Assembly: GCA_964648295.1 (NCBI GenBank)
Contig: CAZYNH010000009.1
Location: forward strand, 1-64,000
Length of the DNA: 64,000 nt
Reading direction: 5' to 3'
From: UBA4055 sp964648295
Lineage (GTDB): Bacteria > UBA4055
The notes under the pieces are model-generated. The model had not been told where the DNA came from. It saw only the letters and a program-made list of their open reading frames with translations, and did no database searches. Position 1 is the stretch's first letter, and each line of letters starts with the position of its first letter. The position numbers were made by a program, and so were the translations under genes. This document shows positions 42,486-51,022 of the stretch, piece by piece.

Positions 42486-44615
42486 TCACTGGATGAACCT
42501 TTCAATAGAAAGTATCCCTTTTATGGAGAACAGCTTTTTTCTAAGCTTAACAAAATGGTTTAAGCTCTTCACCTTGCCGGTAAAACTGCCGACGGCTATA
42601 GAGTTATCCACCTTTATCTCAATAAATGTAAGATTTATGTCGAGCGAGTTGATCACCTTGATCATGTCGTAGAGCAGATTTGGCCTGTCCTCTCCGGCGA
42701 TCCTGAAGCTCACGTCAAAATTCTCGTCCTGATCGGCGTCCCAGTTCGCGTTGACCAGGTTCGCCGGGTCTATTGAGCCGACGGCGGGGCAGTTGGATAT
42801 ATGGATCTCCAAGGATCCGTCATCTTTTTTATAACCCACGATCGAGTCTCCCGGAAGCGGATGGCAGCAGGTGGCGTATGATACATTAGCCGTCTTATGA
42901 AGCTGCTTTCCGGAGGGGCTTACAGGGCTTTTGACGATTATTTTCTGCATCAGCCTTGTCAGCAGGCTTTCTTTTTTTAACGAGCTGATCTTGCGCATGA
43001 ACTGGTTAGGTCTGATAACGCCGCTCCCGACAGCGTAATAAAAATCCTCCGGCGCGGTGAACCCGAACGCTTTGAGAACATGCTCGACAACGCTTTTCTG
43101 CATCTTAAGGTTATATTTTTTAACCTCGTCGGAAAAAATATCCCTTCCCATCCTGACCGTTTTTGAATGCTCTTCACGCTTCAGGAAATGCTTTATTGCG
43201 GTTCTGGCCCTGGGGCTTTTGGCGAACATGAGCCAGTTGTATGACGGAACTGATCTGGGGGAAGTTATTATCTCGATAATGTCGCCGTTCTCAAGCTGCG
43301 AAGAAAGCGGTATTATCTTTCCGCCTTTCTTTGCCGCTATGCATCTGTTGCCGATATTCTCGTGTATCTTATAGGCAAAATCGATCGGCGTGGAGCCGGC
43401 GGGAAGTGTGATGAGATCCTTTTTAGGCGTAAAAACGAAGATCTCGCCGGAGATCAGATTGATCTTGAGCTCCTCTAAGATCTCTTTGGGATTGTCCGCG
43501 TCAAAACTCTCCTGAAGTATATTCCTCAGTTTTACTATATAGTCGTCAATCGCGTGAAGGTCATCGCTGTTCGAGCCCTTGTACCTCCAGTGCGCGGCGA
43601 GCCCGAATTCGGCAAGCTCGTGCATCTTGTTGGTCCTGATCTGGATCTCTATAACCTTGTTCTCGAACACGACCTTGGTATGGAGCGACTGGTAGCCGTT
43701 CTCCTTCGGCGCCGCTATGTAATCGTTGAACATGCCGTGTATGGGCATGAAAAGCTGATGGATGATGCTCAGGACATGATAACAGTCCTCTCCGTCCGGG
43801 ATCACTATGCGGAGAGCGATAATATCGAGTATCTCCTCAAAGCTTTTTTTCCTGTTGACCAGTTTGTTGAATATGGAATAAAAATGCTTGATCCTTCCGC
43901 TTATAGAAGCGGTAACGCCCCTTTCATCAAGTTCTTTGGCAATAATAGGCGTTATCCTGGCCATGTAGGCTTCCATCGCCTCGTGAGAGTCCCTTATTTT
44001 TTCGCTTATCGCGTTATAATTCTCGGGATCAAGTATTTCGAACGATCTGTCCTCAAGCTCGTTCTTCACTTTGTACATTCCGAGCCTGTAAGCAAGAGGG
44101 GCATAGATATCGAGAGTTTCCCTGGCGATCTTCTTCTGCTTCTCGGGCTTCATGAATTTAATGGTGCGCATATTGTGGATCCTGTCGGCGAATTTTATTA
44201 TTATCACCCTCAGGTCCTTAATCATGCTGATTATGAGTTTCCTGTAATTCTCGGACTGCTTTTCCTCAAAAGTATCGTAATAGATCTCGTTTATTTTTGT
44301 CACGCCGTTGACTATCTCGTAAATGGTATCCCCGAATTTCTCCTTTATCTCAAGGCCCGATATATCGGTATCCTCGACCACATCGTGAAGGAGCGCCGCC
44401 GCGACCGTGATGTCATCTACTTTCAGCTCCGAGAGTATTTCGGCTACTTCCACAGGATGTTCAATATAGGGCTTACCGCTGCGCCTGTACACATTTTTGT
44501 GGGCGGTGAAAGAAAAATCGAACGCCCGCCGTATAAGGTCAGCGTTAACATCCTGGCCGGTCGCCTGAAGCTTCTTTATCACATTATCAATCTGTATGGA
44601 ATATCTTTCGAGCAT
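42486..44615 (-). CDS. rsh: Bifunctional (p)ppGpp synthetase/hydrolase (Rsh, RelA/SpoT)
   Basis: 709 residues. The N-terminal HD hydrolase domain has H53 and H77-D-V-V-E-D82, intact for ppGpp hydrolysis. The synthetase domain follows, with G-R-I-K-H-F-Y-S-I, E-I-Q-I-R-T and A-A-H-W-R-Y-K. Then come a TGS domain (about 405-465, I-F-V-F-T-P-K-K-D-L-I-T-L-P), a zinc-finger/RIS-like region with A-T-C-C-H-P-L-P-G-D, and a C-terminal ACT domain (about 635-709). As the only Rsh seen here it probably both makes and breaks the alarmone in response to amino-acid starvation. It follows the nnr gene by 26 bp and likely shares its promoter. Confidence 0.95.
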   Translation of the reverse strand: MLERYSIQIDNVIKKLQATGQDVNADLIRRAFDFSFTAHKNVYRRSGKPYIEHPVEVAEILSELKVDDITVAAALLHDVVEDTDISGLEIKEKFGDTIYEIVNGVTKINEIYYDTFEEKQSENYRKLIISMIKDLRVIIIKFADRIHNMRTIKFMKPEKQKKIARETLDIYAPLAYRLGMYKVKNELEDRSFEILDPENYNAISEKIRDSHEAMEAYMARITPIIAKELDERGVTASISGRIKHFYSIFNKLVNRKKSFEEILDIIALRIVIPDGEDCYHVLSIIHQLFMPIHGMFNDYIAAPKENGYQSLHTKVVFENKVIEIQIRTNKMHELAEFGLAAHWRYKGSNSDDLHAIDDYIVKLRNILQESFDADNPKEILEELKINLISGEIFVFTPKKDLITLPAGSTPIDFAYKIHENIGNRCIAAKKGGKIIPLSSQLENGDIIEIITSPRSVPSYNWLMFAKSPRARTAIKHFLKREEHSKTVRMGRDIFSDEVKKYNLKMQKSVVEHVLKAFGFTAPEDFYYAVGSGVIRPNQFMRKISSLKKESLLTRLMQKIIVKSPVSPSGKQLHKTANVSYATCCHPLPGDSIVGYKKDDGSLEIHISNCPAVGSIDPANLVNANWDADQDENFDVSFRIAGEDRPNLLYDMIKVINSLDINLTFIEIKVDNSIAVGSFTGKVKSLNHFVKLRKKLFSIKGILSIERFIQ

Positions 44616-44641
44616 AACAACATCCGGAAAATTGCGGTTAT

Positions 44642-46195
44642 TTAGTTATCGAGAGCCGCTATTCGCTTAACGGCAGCCGGAACTTCAGAAAGAACGTCAG
44701 AAGGCAGCACGCTCGCCTCGCCGTATTTGTCCGTAGCTGATCTGGCGGCGGACGAATGAACGAAGAGCCCCGCTATCACGGCTTTGTCCGCGGGGACTTT
44801 CTGCCCTAAAAGCCCTGCAAGTATCCCGGAGAGAACATCGCCCATTCCTCCCGTGGCCATTCCGGGATTCTTGTTCACATGTATCAGCACCTTGCCGTCC
44901 GGGCAGGCCACTATCGTAGGCGCGCCTTTGAGCACAATGTAGCATTTCCACGCCATGGCTTTCTGGGTAGTGATCTCAAGCCTGCTCAGCAGAAAGATCT
45001 CCTTGCTCATCTGGCAGATCCTGGCCATTTCCCCGTTGTGGGGCGTGAGTATTATGCTGCTGTTGAAATCCTCCATCATTTCGGGGCTTTCGGCAAGAGT
45101 GTTGAGCGCGTCCGCGTCAAGGACGCACGGCTTGGAAGGCTCGAGCTTCTGAATAAGCTTTTTTATAACTTTTTTTGTTTCAGGATGAACCGACAGTCCC
45201 GGCCCGATAAGCACGGCGTCACCCCATCTGTATCCTTTCATCACATCTTTTTCCGCTATCATTGACGTAAAGCCGGGCTGGGCATATCCCAGAGGTATAG
45301 TCATGATCTCCGGATAAACAGTCGAAACGGAAGCGGAGATGTTCATCGGTATCCCCAGCTTGACCAGCCCGCAGCCCGACCTCAGCGCCGCTACTGACGA
45401 CATTACCGCGGCTCCCGGCATTGATAGAGACCCCGAGAAATTAAAGACCTTTCCGAAATCCTTTTTTTCGGATGTCAGCGGCCTTTTTTTATAAACCCCC
45501 GCCGCGTCGCTTTCCTCCATAAGAAGCCTTGTGTCTAATATCTCGTCGTCGAGCTCTTTCGGCAGTCCAATATCCACAACATCCACCGTTCCGGAATGAG
45601 AATAGCCGTCATTTATATACAGGCCGATCTTGGCGTATCCGAGCGTTATCGTATGGTCGGCGAACACGGCTATATCCTCCGCGTTCCCGGTGGTCCCGTG
45701 AATACATGACGGGATATCGATCGAATAAACTCTGCACGGCGACTCATTCATTTTTTTTATAACTTCAAAGAACAGGCCTTCGGGATTGGAATTGAAACCC
45801 GTTCCGAAGATCGCGTCAAGTATTATCTCATCACCGTTCAGAATAAAATCGGCCGCGCTGTCAATGAAGTTCACATTTTTTGTTCTTTTTGAGAGCTTTT
45901 TCAGAGCTTCTTTTGAATCTTCGGAAATGTCGTTTTTGCCTGCCAGGACAGACACAGTAACATCGGCGCCGTTCTCAGCAAGATGCGCCGCCGCGATCAT
46001 CCCGTCGCCCCCGTTGTTGCCTTTTCCGCAGACGACCGCGAATTTCTTTTTATCGCAGTTACCCTCGTATTTCATTATGTTTTCATATACGGCTTTTCCT
46101 GCGTTCTCCATTAAAGTGAAGCTCCGGATACCGTAGTTCTCGGCGGAAAGTTTGTCGAGCTGCTTCATGATCTCGGCTGTAACAAGTTTTTTCAT
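44642..46195 (-). CDS. nnr: Bifunctional NAD(P)H-hydrate epimerase / ADP-dependent dehydratase
   Basis: 517 residues, the usual length of the fused enzyme. The N-terminal YjeF_N domain has V-C-G-K-G-N-N-G-G-D-G and S-I-D-I-P-S-C-I-H-G-T-T-G. The C-terminal ribokinase-like domain has P-G-A-A-V-M-S-S, V-L-D-A-D-A-L-N, L-T-P-H-N-G-E-M and A-T-G-G-M-G-D-V-L-S-G. It repairs hydrated NADH and NADPH: the epimerase interconverts R and S forms and the dehydratase restores the S form using ADP. Cytoplasmic housekeeping. It lies upstream of rsh, and its predicted promoter leaves a leader of about 120 bases. Confidence 0.95.
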   Translation of the reverse strand: MKKLVTAEIMKQLDKLSAENYGIRSFTLMENAGKAVYENIMKYEGNCDKKKFAVVCGKGNNGGDGMIAAAHLAENGADVTVSVLAGKNDISEDSKEALKKLSKRTKNVNFIDSAADFILNGDEIILDAIFGTGFNSNPEGLFFEVIKKMNESPCRVYSIDIPSCIHGTTGNAEDIAVFADHTITLGYAKIGLYINDGYSHSGTVDVVDIGLPKELDDEILDTRLLMEESDAAGVYKKRPLTSEKKDFGKVFNFSGSLSMPGAAVMSSVAALRSGCGLVKLGIPMNISASVSTVYPEIMTIPLGYAQPGFTSMIAEKDVMKGYRWGDAVLIGPGLSVHPETKKVIKKLIQKLEPSKPCVLDADALNTLAESPEMMEDFNSSIILTPHNGEMARICQMSKEIFLLSRLEITTQKAMAWKCYIVLKGAPTIVACPDGKVLIHVNKNPGMATGGMGDVLSGILAGLLGQKVPADKAVIAGLFVHSSAARSATDKYGEASVLPSDVLSEVPAAVKRIAALDN

Positions 46196-46324
46196 GGTCC
46201 TGATCCCTCGGGTATGTTTGACTTATTATAAGTGAATATCGCCGCTGAGACCGTTCAAAAAATCCTTTTATTCTGACAAGCCCGGTATTCTCAAAAAAAC
46301 GCGGGCGACGAACACTTTTCGTTA

Positions 46325-46353
46325 AATATAAACCTTCAAGCCTGAAAAGTCAA
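46325..46353 (-). promoter_or_regulatory. Candidate promoter for nnr-rsh
   Basis: On the - strand: TTGACT (46353-46348), 17-bp spacer, TATATT (46330-46325). The leader to ATG 46195 would be about 120 bases, unusually long for this window. It holds only weak hairpins (for example CGAA/TTCG near the start), so I do not call a riboswitch. Confidence 0.5.
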
Positions 46354-46370
46354 GGCGTAATTTGGTATTA

Positions 46371-47687
46371 TCAGACTATCCTGCTTATAAGTTCAGTCAG
46401 ATCCTGAACAGTTGAGGGTGAAAATATTTCGCTAAACCCCAGCTTCTTGCTTTCTTTGATCCTTGCCTCACTGCCTGAAACAGGTCTTATCTCGCCGTTG
46501 AGCCCGATCTCGCCGAAGAAAACGCTTTTTTCGCGTATGCTGATGTTTCTGAAAGAAGAGATAAGCGAAACGGCCACGGGTACATCCGCGCCGGGGTCAG
46601 TGAGCCTTGCGCCGCCCGTCACATTTAAAAAAACATCCTGGCCGGCTATCGAAAGCCCGATCTTCTTGTCCAGGACCGCTATTATCTTGCTCAGCCGCTT
46701 GATGTCGAACCCTACGCAGTTCCTCTGCGGGTTGCCGAAACTGGGGGCGGTGACAAGGGCCTGGATCTCGATCAAAAGCGGCCTGGTGCCCTCCACGGTC
46801 GCGGCAATAGCCGCTCCCGGCGCGCCGATCGTCTTCTCGTTCAAAAAATAGCTCGACGGGTTGGTAACCTCGATCAGCCCTTCCGGCCTCATCTCAAAGA
46901 GCCCGATCTCATTGGTGGACCCGAACCTGTTCTTGACTGTCCTCAATATCCTGAACCCGTGGAAACGGTCTCCCTCAAAATAAAGAACGGCGTCCACCAT
47001 GTGCTCAATCATCTTCGGCCCGGCGATGAAACCCTCTTTTGTGACATGCCCGATTATGAAAAGGCAGAAATTTGCCTTTTTCGCCGCCGTTATTATTTTT
47101 GAGGCGGAAGACCTTATCTGGCCGGGCGATCCGGGCGAGGATTCGTCTGAAGGGTCGAACACCGTCTGCACCGAGTCTATCACCACGATGTCGGGCGCGT
47201 TCTTTTCGATCCAGTCAAGGATATTCCTAATATCGTTCTCGCAGAAAATGCTTATTTCGCCCGACTTCGCGCCTATCCGTTCTGCCCGGCTTCTTATCTG
47301 GTGCGGCGATTCCTCTCCTGAAACATAGAGCGTCTTGTAGCCCTGCTCCTGCATTCTTGAAATATACTCGAGCATGAGAGTGGATTTCCCAATCCCCGGG
47401 TCGCCGCCTATCAGCGAGGCCATTCCGCTGATGCATCCCCCGCCCAGGACCCTGTCCAGCTCGGATATGCCGGAAACGAATCTGTCCGTTTCGCCGGCGC
47501 TGATGTCTTTCAGGAGTACCGGCGCGCTGTTCCCGCCGGGGGCGGCAGGCGATCTTCCCTGAGCGGACTGCCTGAATTCTTTAAACGATCCCCAGACGCC
47601 GCATGACGGGCATTTGCCCAGCCATTTCGGCGTGTCGAAACCGCATTCGGAGCATAAAAAACTTTTCTTTTCGGTGTTCTTCGGCAT
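46371..47687 (-). CDS. radA: DNA repair protein RadA/Sms
   Basis: 438 residues. The N-terminal zinc finger C-S-E-C-G (11-15) and C-P-S-C-G is followed by the RecA-like core with Walker A G-D-P-G-I-G-K-S-T and the RadA signature K-N-R-F-G-S-T-N-E-I-G. The C-terminal Lon-like domain contains S-I-A-G-Q-D-V-F-L-N-V-T-G-G. RadA is a DnaB-like helicase that helps branch migration and D-loop processing in recombination. It is the last gene of a - strand group with priA and two unknown envelope genes, 13 bp after the vWA-like gene, with AAAGGA before ATG. Confidence 0.95.
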   Translation of the reverse strand: MPKNTEKKSFLCSECGFDTPKWLGKCPSCGVWGSFKEFRQSAQGRSPAAPGGNSAPVLLKDISAGETDRFVSGISELDRVLGGGCISGMASLIGGDPGIGKSTLMLEYISRMQEQGYKTLYVSGEESPHQIRSRAERIGAKSGEISIFCENDIRNILDWIEKNAPDIVVIDSVQTVFDPSDESSPGSPGQIRSSASKIITAAKKANFCLFIIGHVTKEGFIAGPKMIEHMVDAVLYFEGDRFHGFRILRTVKNRFGSTNEIGLFEMRPEGLIEVTNPSSYFLNEKTIGAPGAAIAATVEGTRPLLIEIQALVTAPSFGNPQRNCVGFDIKRLSKIIAVLDKKIGLSIAGQDVFLNVTGGARLTDPGADVPVAVSLISSFRNISIREKSVFFGEIGLNGEIRPVSGSEARIKESKKLGFSEIFSPSTVQDLTELISRIV

Positions 47688-47700
47688 AATTTATTTCCTT

Positions 47701-49722
47701 TCAGGACATGTCTTTGAATTTTCTGAGCGCGAGCTCCGTTATAAAAATTAGTGAGAAAAGAATAAGAAACCAGTGATTTCTTGTTAAACTTAAGGACGAT
47801 TCGATCACCGCAGTCTCGGTTTTACCGGACATCGAAGAGAGAAGGGCGGCGGCAGAATCTAAAGATACCGCGCGCCCGTTCCTGGCGCGCGCGAAGCTGC
47901 GCAGGTAATGAGTGTCGGCTCCCGTTACGGAAGTCTCATGGTCGTTCGGACTGACCCTGAATTTTATATCTTTCGCTATGACACCGGCGCCGTCTGTAAA
48001 ACTTATCCTTGCGGTGTATACGCCCGGTTCCGCCAGGTAGAATTCCGAGCGCAACTCGTTTTTATCATGAAAGAACACGGCTGAAAGTGAATTCTCAACA
48101 ATTGTCAGAGAAGGATCGGCGCTGATATCAGGCCTGAGGTTAGCGTCAAGAACGCGTCCTGTAAAAACTATCTTTTCCCCTGAGATAAATTCAGGCTTTA
48201 CAGGGCTCATTCTGATCCTTCCGGATGAAGGGTCCGCCGCCGTTCTGTCAGTTATGTTGAGCATGAGATTGGAGAAATTATCTTCCCAGTCGTTAAAAAG
48301 AAGTTTCCAGAACGAGCTGAAGCCGGCTATGACCGTAAACGGGTTTTCCCTGACGCTCATGAAAAGAACGGGATTTTTACTCTGCCCCTCAACAGAGACC
48401 AGAGGTATATATTTTTTGCCGGAAGGCAGGAACCCGGCATTGTATTCGACACCCGGAAGCCCGTCCAGTTTTATGGCAGAGGGCCCCCTGCTGAAGAGGA
48501 AAGCTCCGGCGTCAGTGCCGCCTCCGGACAGGTTTCTGGTATCGGGCACATAACTGAAACTCGTTATACCGGCATCCGTGATAGCGTTGAGCTTTTCAAG
48601 ATCGGTCTTTCTTGTTACAAAGAACAGTCTCGAACTGAATTTTGACGCGAGCGCGCCTACATCGCTTTTTGAACTCTTCACGGGAAGGGAGAAGAATATC
48701 ACGGATCTGTATCTGCCCAGATCTCCTATCCTGTCGCTGTCCGCGGAATAGAATATGTCACAGCTGTATCCTGCTGAACGCAGAAGCCTGACAAAGAAAG
48801 ACATGTCAAGCGAAGGCGTGTCTGCTACTATGAGAAATGAGGCGGTTGTTTTTAAAAGCCTCTGCACCGCTGTTTTCTTATTGTTGTATATGTTCCTTTC
48901 GTTAAAAAGAGGGCTGATCATGAACTCAAGCTCTCTGAGATCAGATCTCTGACCGGGTAATTCGGCTTTTATCGTGGTGAACGATCCCGGCGCCGGTATA
49001 TTTCCGTTTGCCGTTCTTATCACTTCGCCATTTTCCATGATCTTGAGAGTGAATTTCCCCGCTGTGCTTTCGCCTGTATATCCGATAACAGCCGTAAAAG
49101 CGTTTTCAGGTTCAGACGCGGGATTGTCGTCGTAATCGATCCGGTCAATGAATATATCGGGAGCTTTTGTCCTGACAGAGCCGCAGATAATATTTACGGG
49201 CAGTCCGGTCTTTAGTGAAAAATTATCGGCGTCCGAGAAATTCCCGTCAGTTACGACGGTCAGGCTGACCGCGTTCTCCCTGCTGTACGCCCTGTCGATT
49301 ATGCCGATAATCCCCTGCGATGAGATATTCGAGAACGCACCGCTGAAATCAAGTCCGTCCGCCGATGAGAGCGTGTCCGGGGTGTAATCAAATTTATAGA
49401 AAAGAAAAGAACGGTCGGAAGAGAATTTTTTATAAAGCTCTCTGAATCCGGTCGTATCTGTTTCGGAAGCGAGAGCTATCGAGTATGAGTTGTCGAAAAG
49501 GAGAATGTGCCTCAGATCACGGATGACCTCTTTTTTTATCTTTATCACCGGATCGAAGATGAGAAGGAGCGCGGCTGTTGTAAAAATGAATTTAAGAGAA
49601 AAAAGCGTCAGCAGGAAACTTTTTTTCTGATCCTCTTTCTTATAATAATATCTGACGGCAAAATACGCGACAACAAGCGATAGAATGAGAAGAATGCCGG
49701 GGTATTTAAAGTCAAGGTGCAT
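47701..49722 (-). CDS. Membrane protein with vWA-like domain and C-terminal anchor
   Basis: 673 residues. There are two N-terminal membrane helices (about 10-25 and 38-62), then a von Willebrand A-like domain whose metal site is suggested by F-D-N-S-Y-S (D-x-S-x-S) and V-V-T-D-G-N-F-S-D. The middle (about 300-460) alternates helix and strand like a glutamine-amidotransferase-fold module. An Ig-like domain (about 500-600, including P-G-V-Y-T-A-R-I-S-F) and a last membrane helix (H-W-F-L-I-L-F-S-L-I-F-I) close the protein. Similar multi-domain BatA-like or amidotransferase-like membrane proteins occur in Bacteroidota and Planctomycetes; function is unknown. No clear ribosome site precedes the ATG. 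Periplasmic bulk is expected. Confidence 0.65.
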   Translation of the reverse strand: MHLDFKYPGILLILSLVVAYFAVRYYYKKEDQKKSFLLTLFSLKFIFTTAALLLIFDPVIKIKKEVIRDLRHILLFDNSYSIALASETDTTGFRELYKKFSSDRSFLFYKFDYTPDTLSSADGLDFSGAFSNISSQGIIGIIDRAYSRENAVSLTVVTDGNFSDADNFSLKTGLPVNIICGSVRTKAPDIFIDRIDYDDNPASEPENAFTAVIGYTGESTAGKFTLKIMENGEVIRTANGNIPAPGSFTTIKAELPGQRSDLRELEFMISPLFNERNIYNNKKTAVQRLLKTTASFLIVADTPSLDMSFFVRLLRSAGYSCDIFYSADSDRIGDLGRYRSVIFFSLPVKSSKSDVGALASKFSSRLFFVTRKTDLEKLNAITDAGITSFSYVPDTRNLSGGGTDAGAFLFSRGPSAIKLDGLPGVEYNAGFLPSGKKYIPLVSVEGQSKNPVLFMSVRENPFTVIAGFSSFWKLLFNDWEDNFSNLMLNITDRTAADPSSGRIRMSPVKPEFISGEKIVFTGRVLDANLRPDISADPSLTIVENSLSAVFFHDKNELRSEFYLAEPGVYTARISFTDGAGVIAKDIKFRVSPNDHETSVTGADTHYLRSFARARNGRAVSLDSAAALLSSMSGKTETAVIESSLSLTRNHWFLILFSLIFITELALRKFKDMS

Positions 49723-49732
49723 AGATCAGCGG

Positions 49733-50995
49733 CTAATCTTCTTCGAGGAAGTCAAATCCCCGTGATATCTTCTTTTCTCCGGTACCCGGTTTTGGCGCCG
49801 CGGGAGTTTCGGTCTTCTGCGGGGAATGTTCCTTACCGGCTCCCAGATCAAGATCTATGTTCAGGCTGACCTCATCCGGTTTCTGTGTCTCGGGTGTTTT
49901 TATACCTGCGGGTTTTTTCAGCACTCTTTTGGTCTCGGTCTGTTTTTTTGCTTCAGGTGTTGAACCGTATTCGAATCTTTCCAAAAGTATCATCATTATT
50001 TCTTCTATTGATTTTGTGAGATTAGTCCCTTTTGTTTTAACATTGACCAGAGTGGCGACATCATCAAAAAAGGTCTGATATGTTTCAAAAAGAGGATCTT
50101 TCTTTTTTAAAGCCATCATGATAAGAAGAACGATCACTAAAAGGGAGAGAGCTCCGATAACGGCCAGAGACAGTGTGCTGAAACCCCCGCCAGAAGACGC
50201 TGTTCCGATGTTCTGATCCTCGGTTTCCTGCATTGCCGAATAAAGCCCTGCTTTTTCAAGCGAATCCTCGACCATCATCTGCCTTATTTCTTCCTCGCTG
50301 ACATCTTCTATTTCCGCGTCTACCTTAACCGTCTTGAAATCTTTGGCGGTCGCGATAAAATAAAGCTGGTTTATTTTTCCCTCGCTGAGCTTTCTGTAGA
50401 CCATAATCTCTTCAGAGAAATTCTCTTCCTTATTAAGCGTCACTTCTATCTCATTAATACCCTTGCTGACCGAAAGCCTGTTGTCGGACCCGAACCTGAG
50501 CAGTCCCTTCGGGTCTTCGATGGTAAGATTCTTAATATTTTTCAGCGCGTTCAGCTTAATTACGAATGTCCTGTTGTCCGGGGTGAAATTCAGCCTTGTA
50601 AAATCAGAAAAAAGCGAATCATTTACCACAAGGCGCAGTTCCGGCCTGTATATCGCGGATACATTGAGAAGCTCCTTTTTACCGATATTTACTTTTGTAA
50701 AAACGAACTGGGTCGTGTAAGATTTACCCTCAGTTAGCTCGGCGGGATCCATTGTCCTGGAATCGAAGATAATTTCTATCAGTCCTGTGTTGTTGAGTTT
50801 TTTCAGAACGAATGGCCTGCTGATGCCCGGTTCAAAACTGAAGGTCTCCGCGCTCTTAAGCTGAAGAGTAACTGACCCGAATTCTCCCTCGCCCAGAAAA
50901 TAGTTTCTTTTCTGAGAGAAATCAAGTTCCGCTGCGCTGTGAACGGCGGCCGAAAAAACGAACAGGTTCAATAAAATTAATCTTAGTATCTTCAT
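49733..50995 (-). CDS. Exported single-pass membrane protein, unrecognised
   Basis: 420 residues from ATG 50995, which has GGGAG nine bases upstream and gives a clean signal peptide (M-K-I-L-R-L-I-L-L-N-L-F-V-F-S-A-A-V-H-S). A TTG 18 bases upstream is less likely. Residues 20-230 are beta-rich and probably form two periplasmic Ig-like domains. An acidic linker and one membrane helix (about 275-297) follow, then a cytoplasmic part with a short helical region and a Pro/Lys/Thr-rich tail ending G-F-D-F-L-E-E-D. It sits between priA and the vWA-like gene (10 bp) and may form a complex with the latter. Function unknown. Confidence 0.65.
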   Translation of the reverse strand: MKILRLILLNLFVFSAAVHSAAELDFSQKRNYFLGEGEFGSVTLQLKSAETFSFEPGISRPFVLKKLNNTGLIEIIFDSRTMDPAELTEGKSYTTQFVFTKVNIGKKELLNVSAIYRPELRLVVNDSLFSDFTRLNFTPDNRTFVIKLNALKNIKNLTIEDPKGLLRFGSDNRLSVSKGINEIEVTLNKEENFSEEIMVYRKLSEGKINQLYFIATAKDFKTVKVDAEIEDVSEEEIRQMMVEDSLEKAGLYSAMQETEDQNIGTASSGGGFSTLSLAVIGALSLLVIVLLIMMALKKKDPLFETYQTFFDDVATLVNVKTKGTNLTKSIEEIMMILLERFEYGSTPEAKKQTETKRVLKKPAGIKTPETQKPDEVSLNIDLDLGAGKEHSPQKTETPAAPKPGTGEKKISRGFDFLEED

Positions 50996-51022
50996 CTTGT
51001 TTATCTCCCGCAAAATGTTTTT

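Noticed and set aside
43554..44645. 363-codon + strand open frame
   Set aside because: It is wholly antisense to rsh, whose product is unmistakable. The translation has no recognisable motif and no ribosome site.
46196..46324. Riboswitch in the nnr-rsh leader
   Set aside because: Only weak short hairpins are seen and no known aptamer motif. The length alone is not enough.
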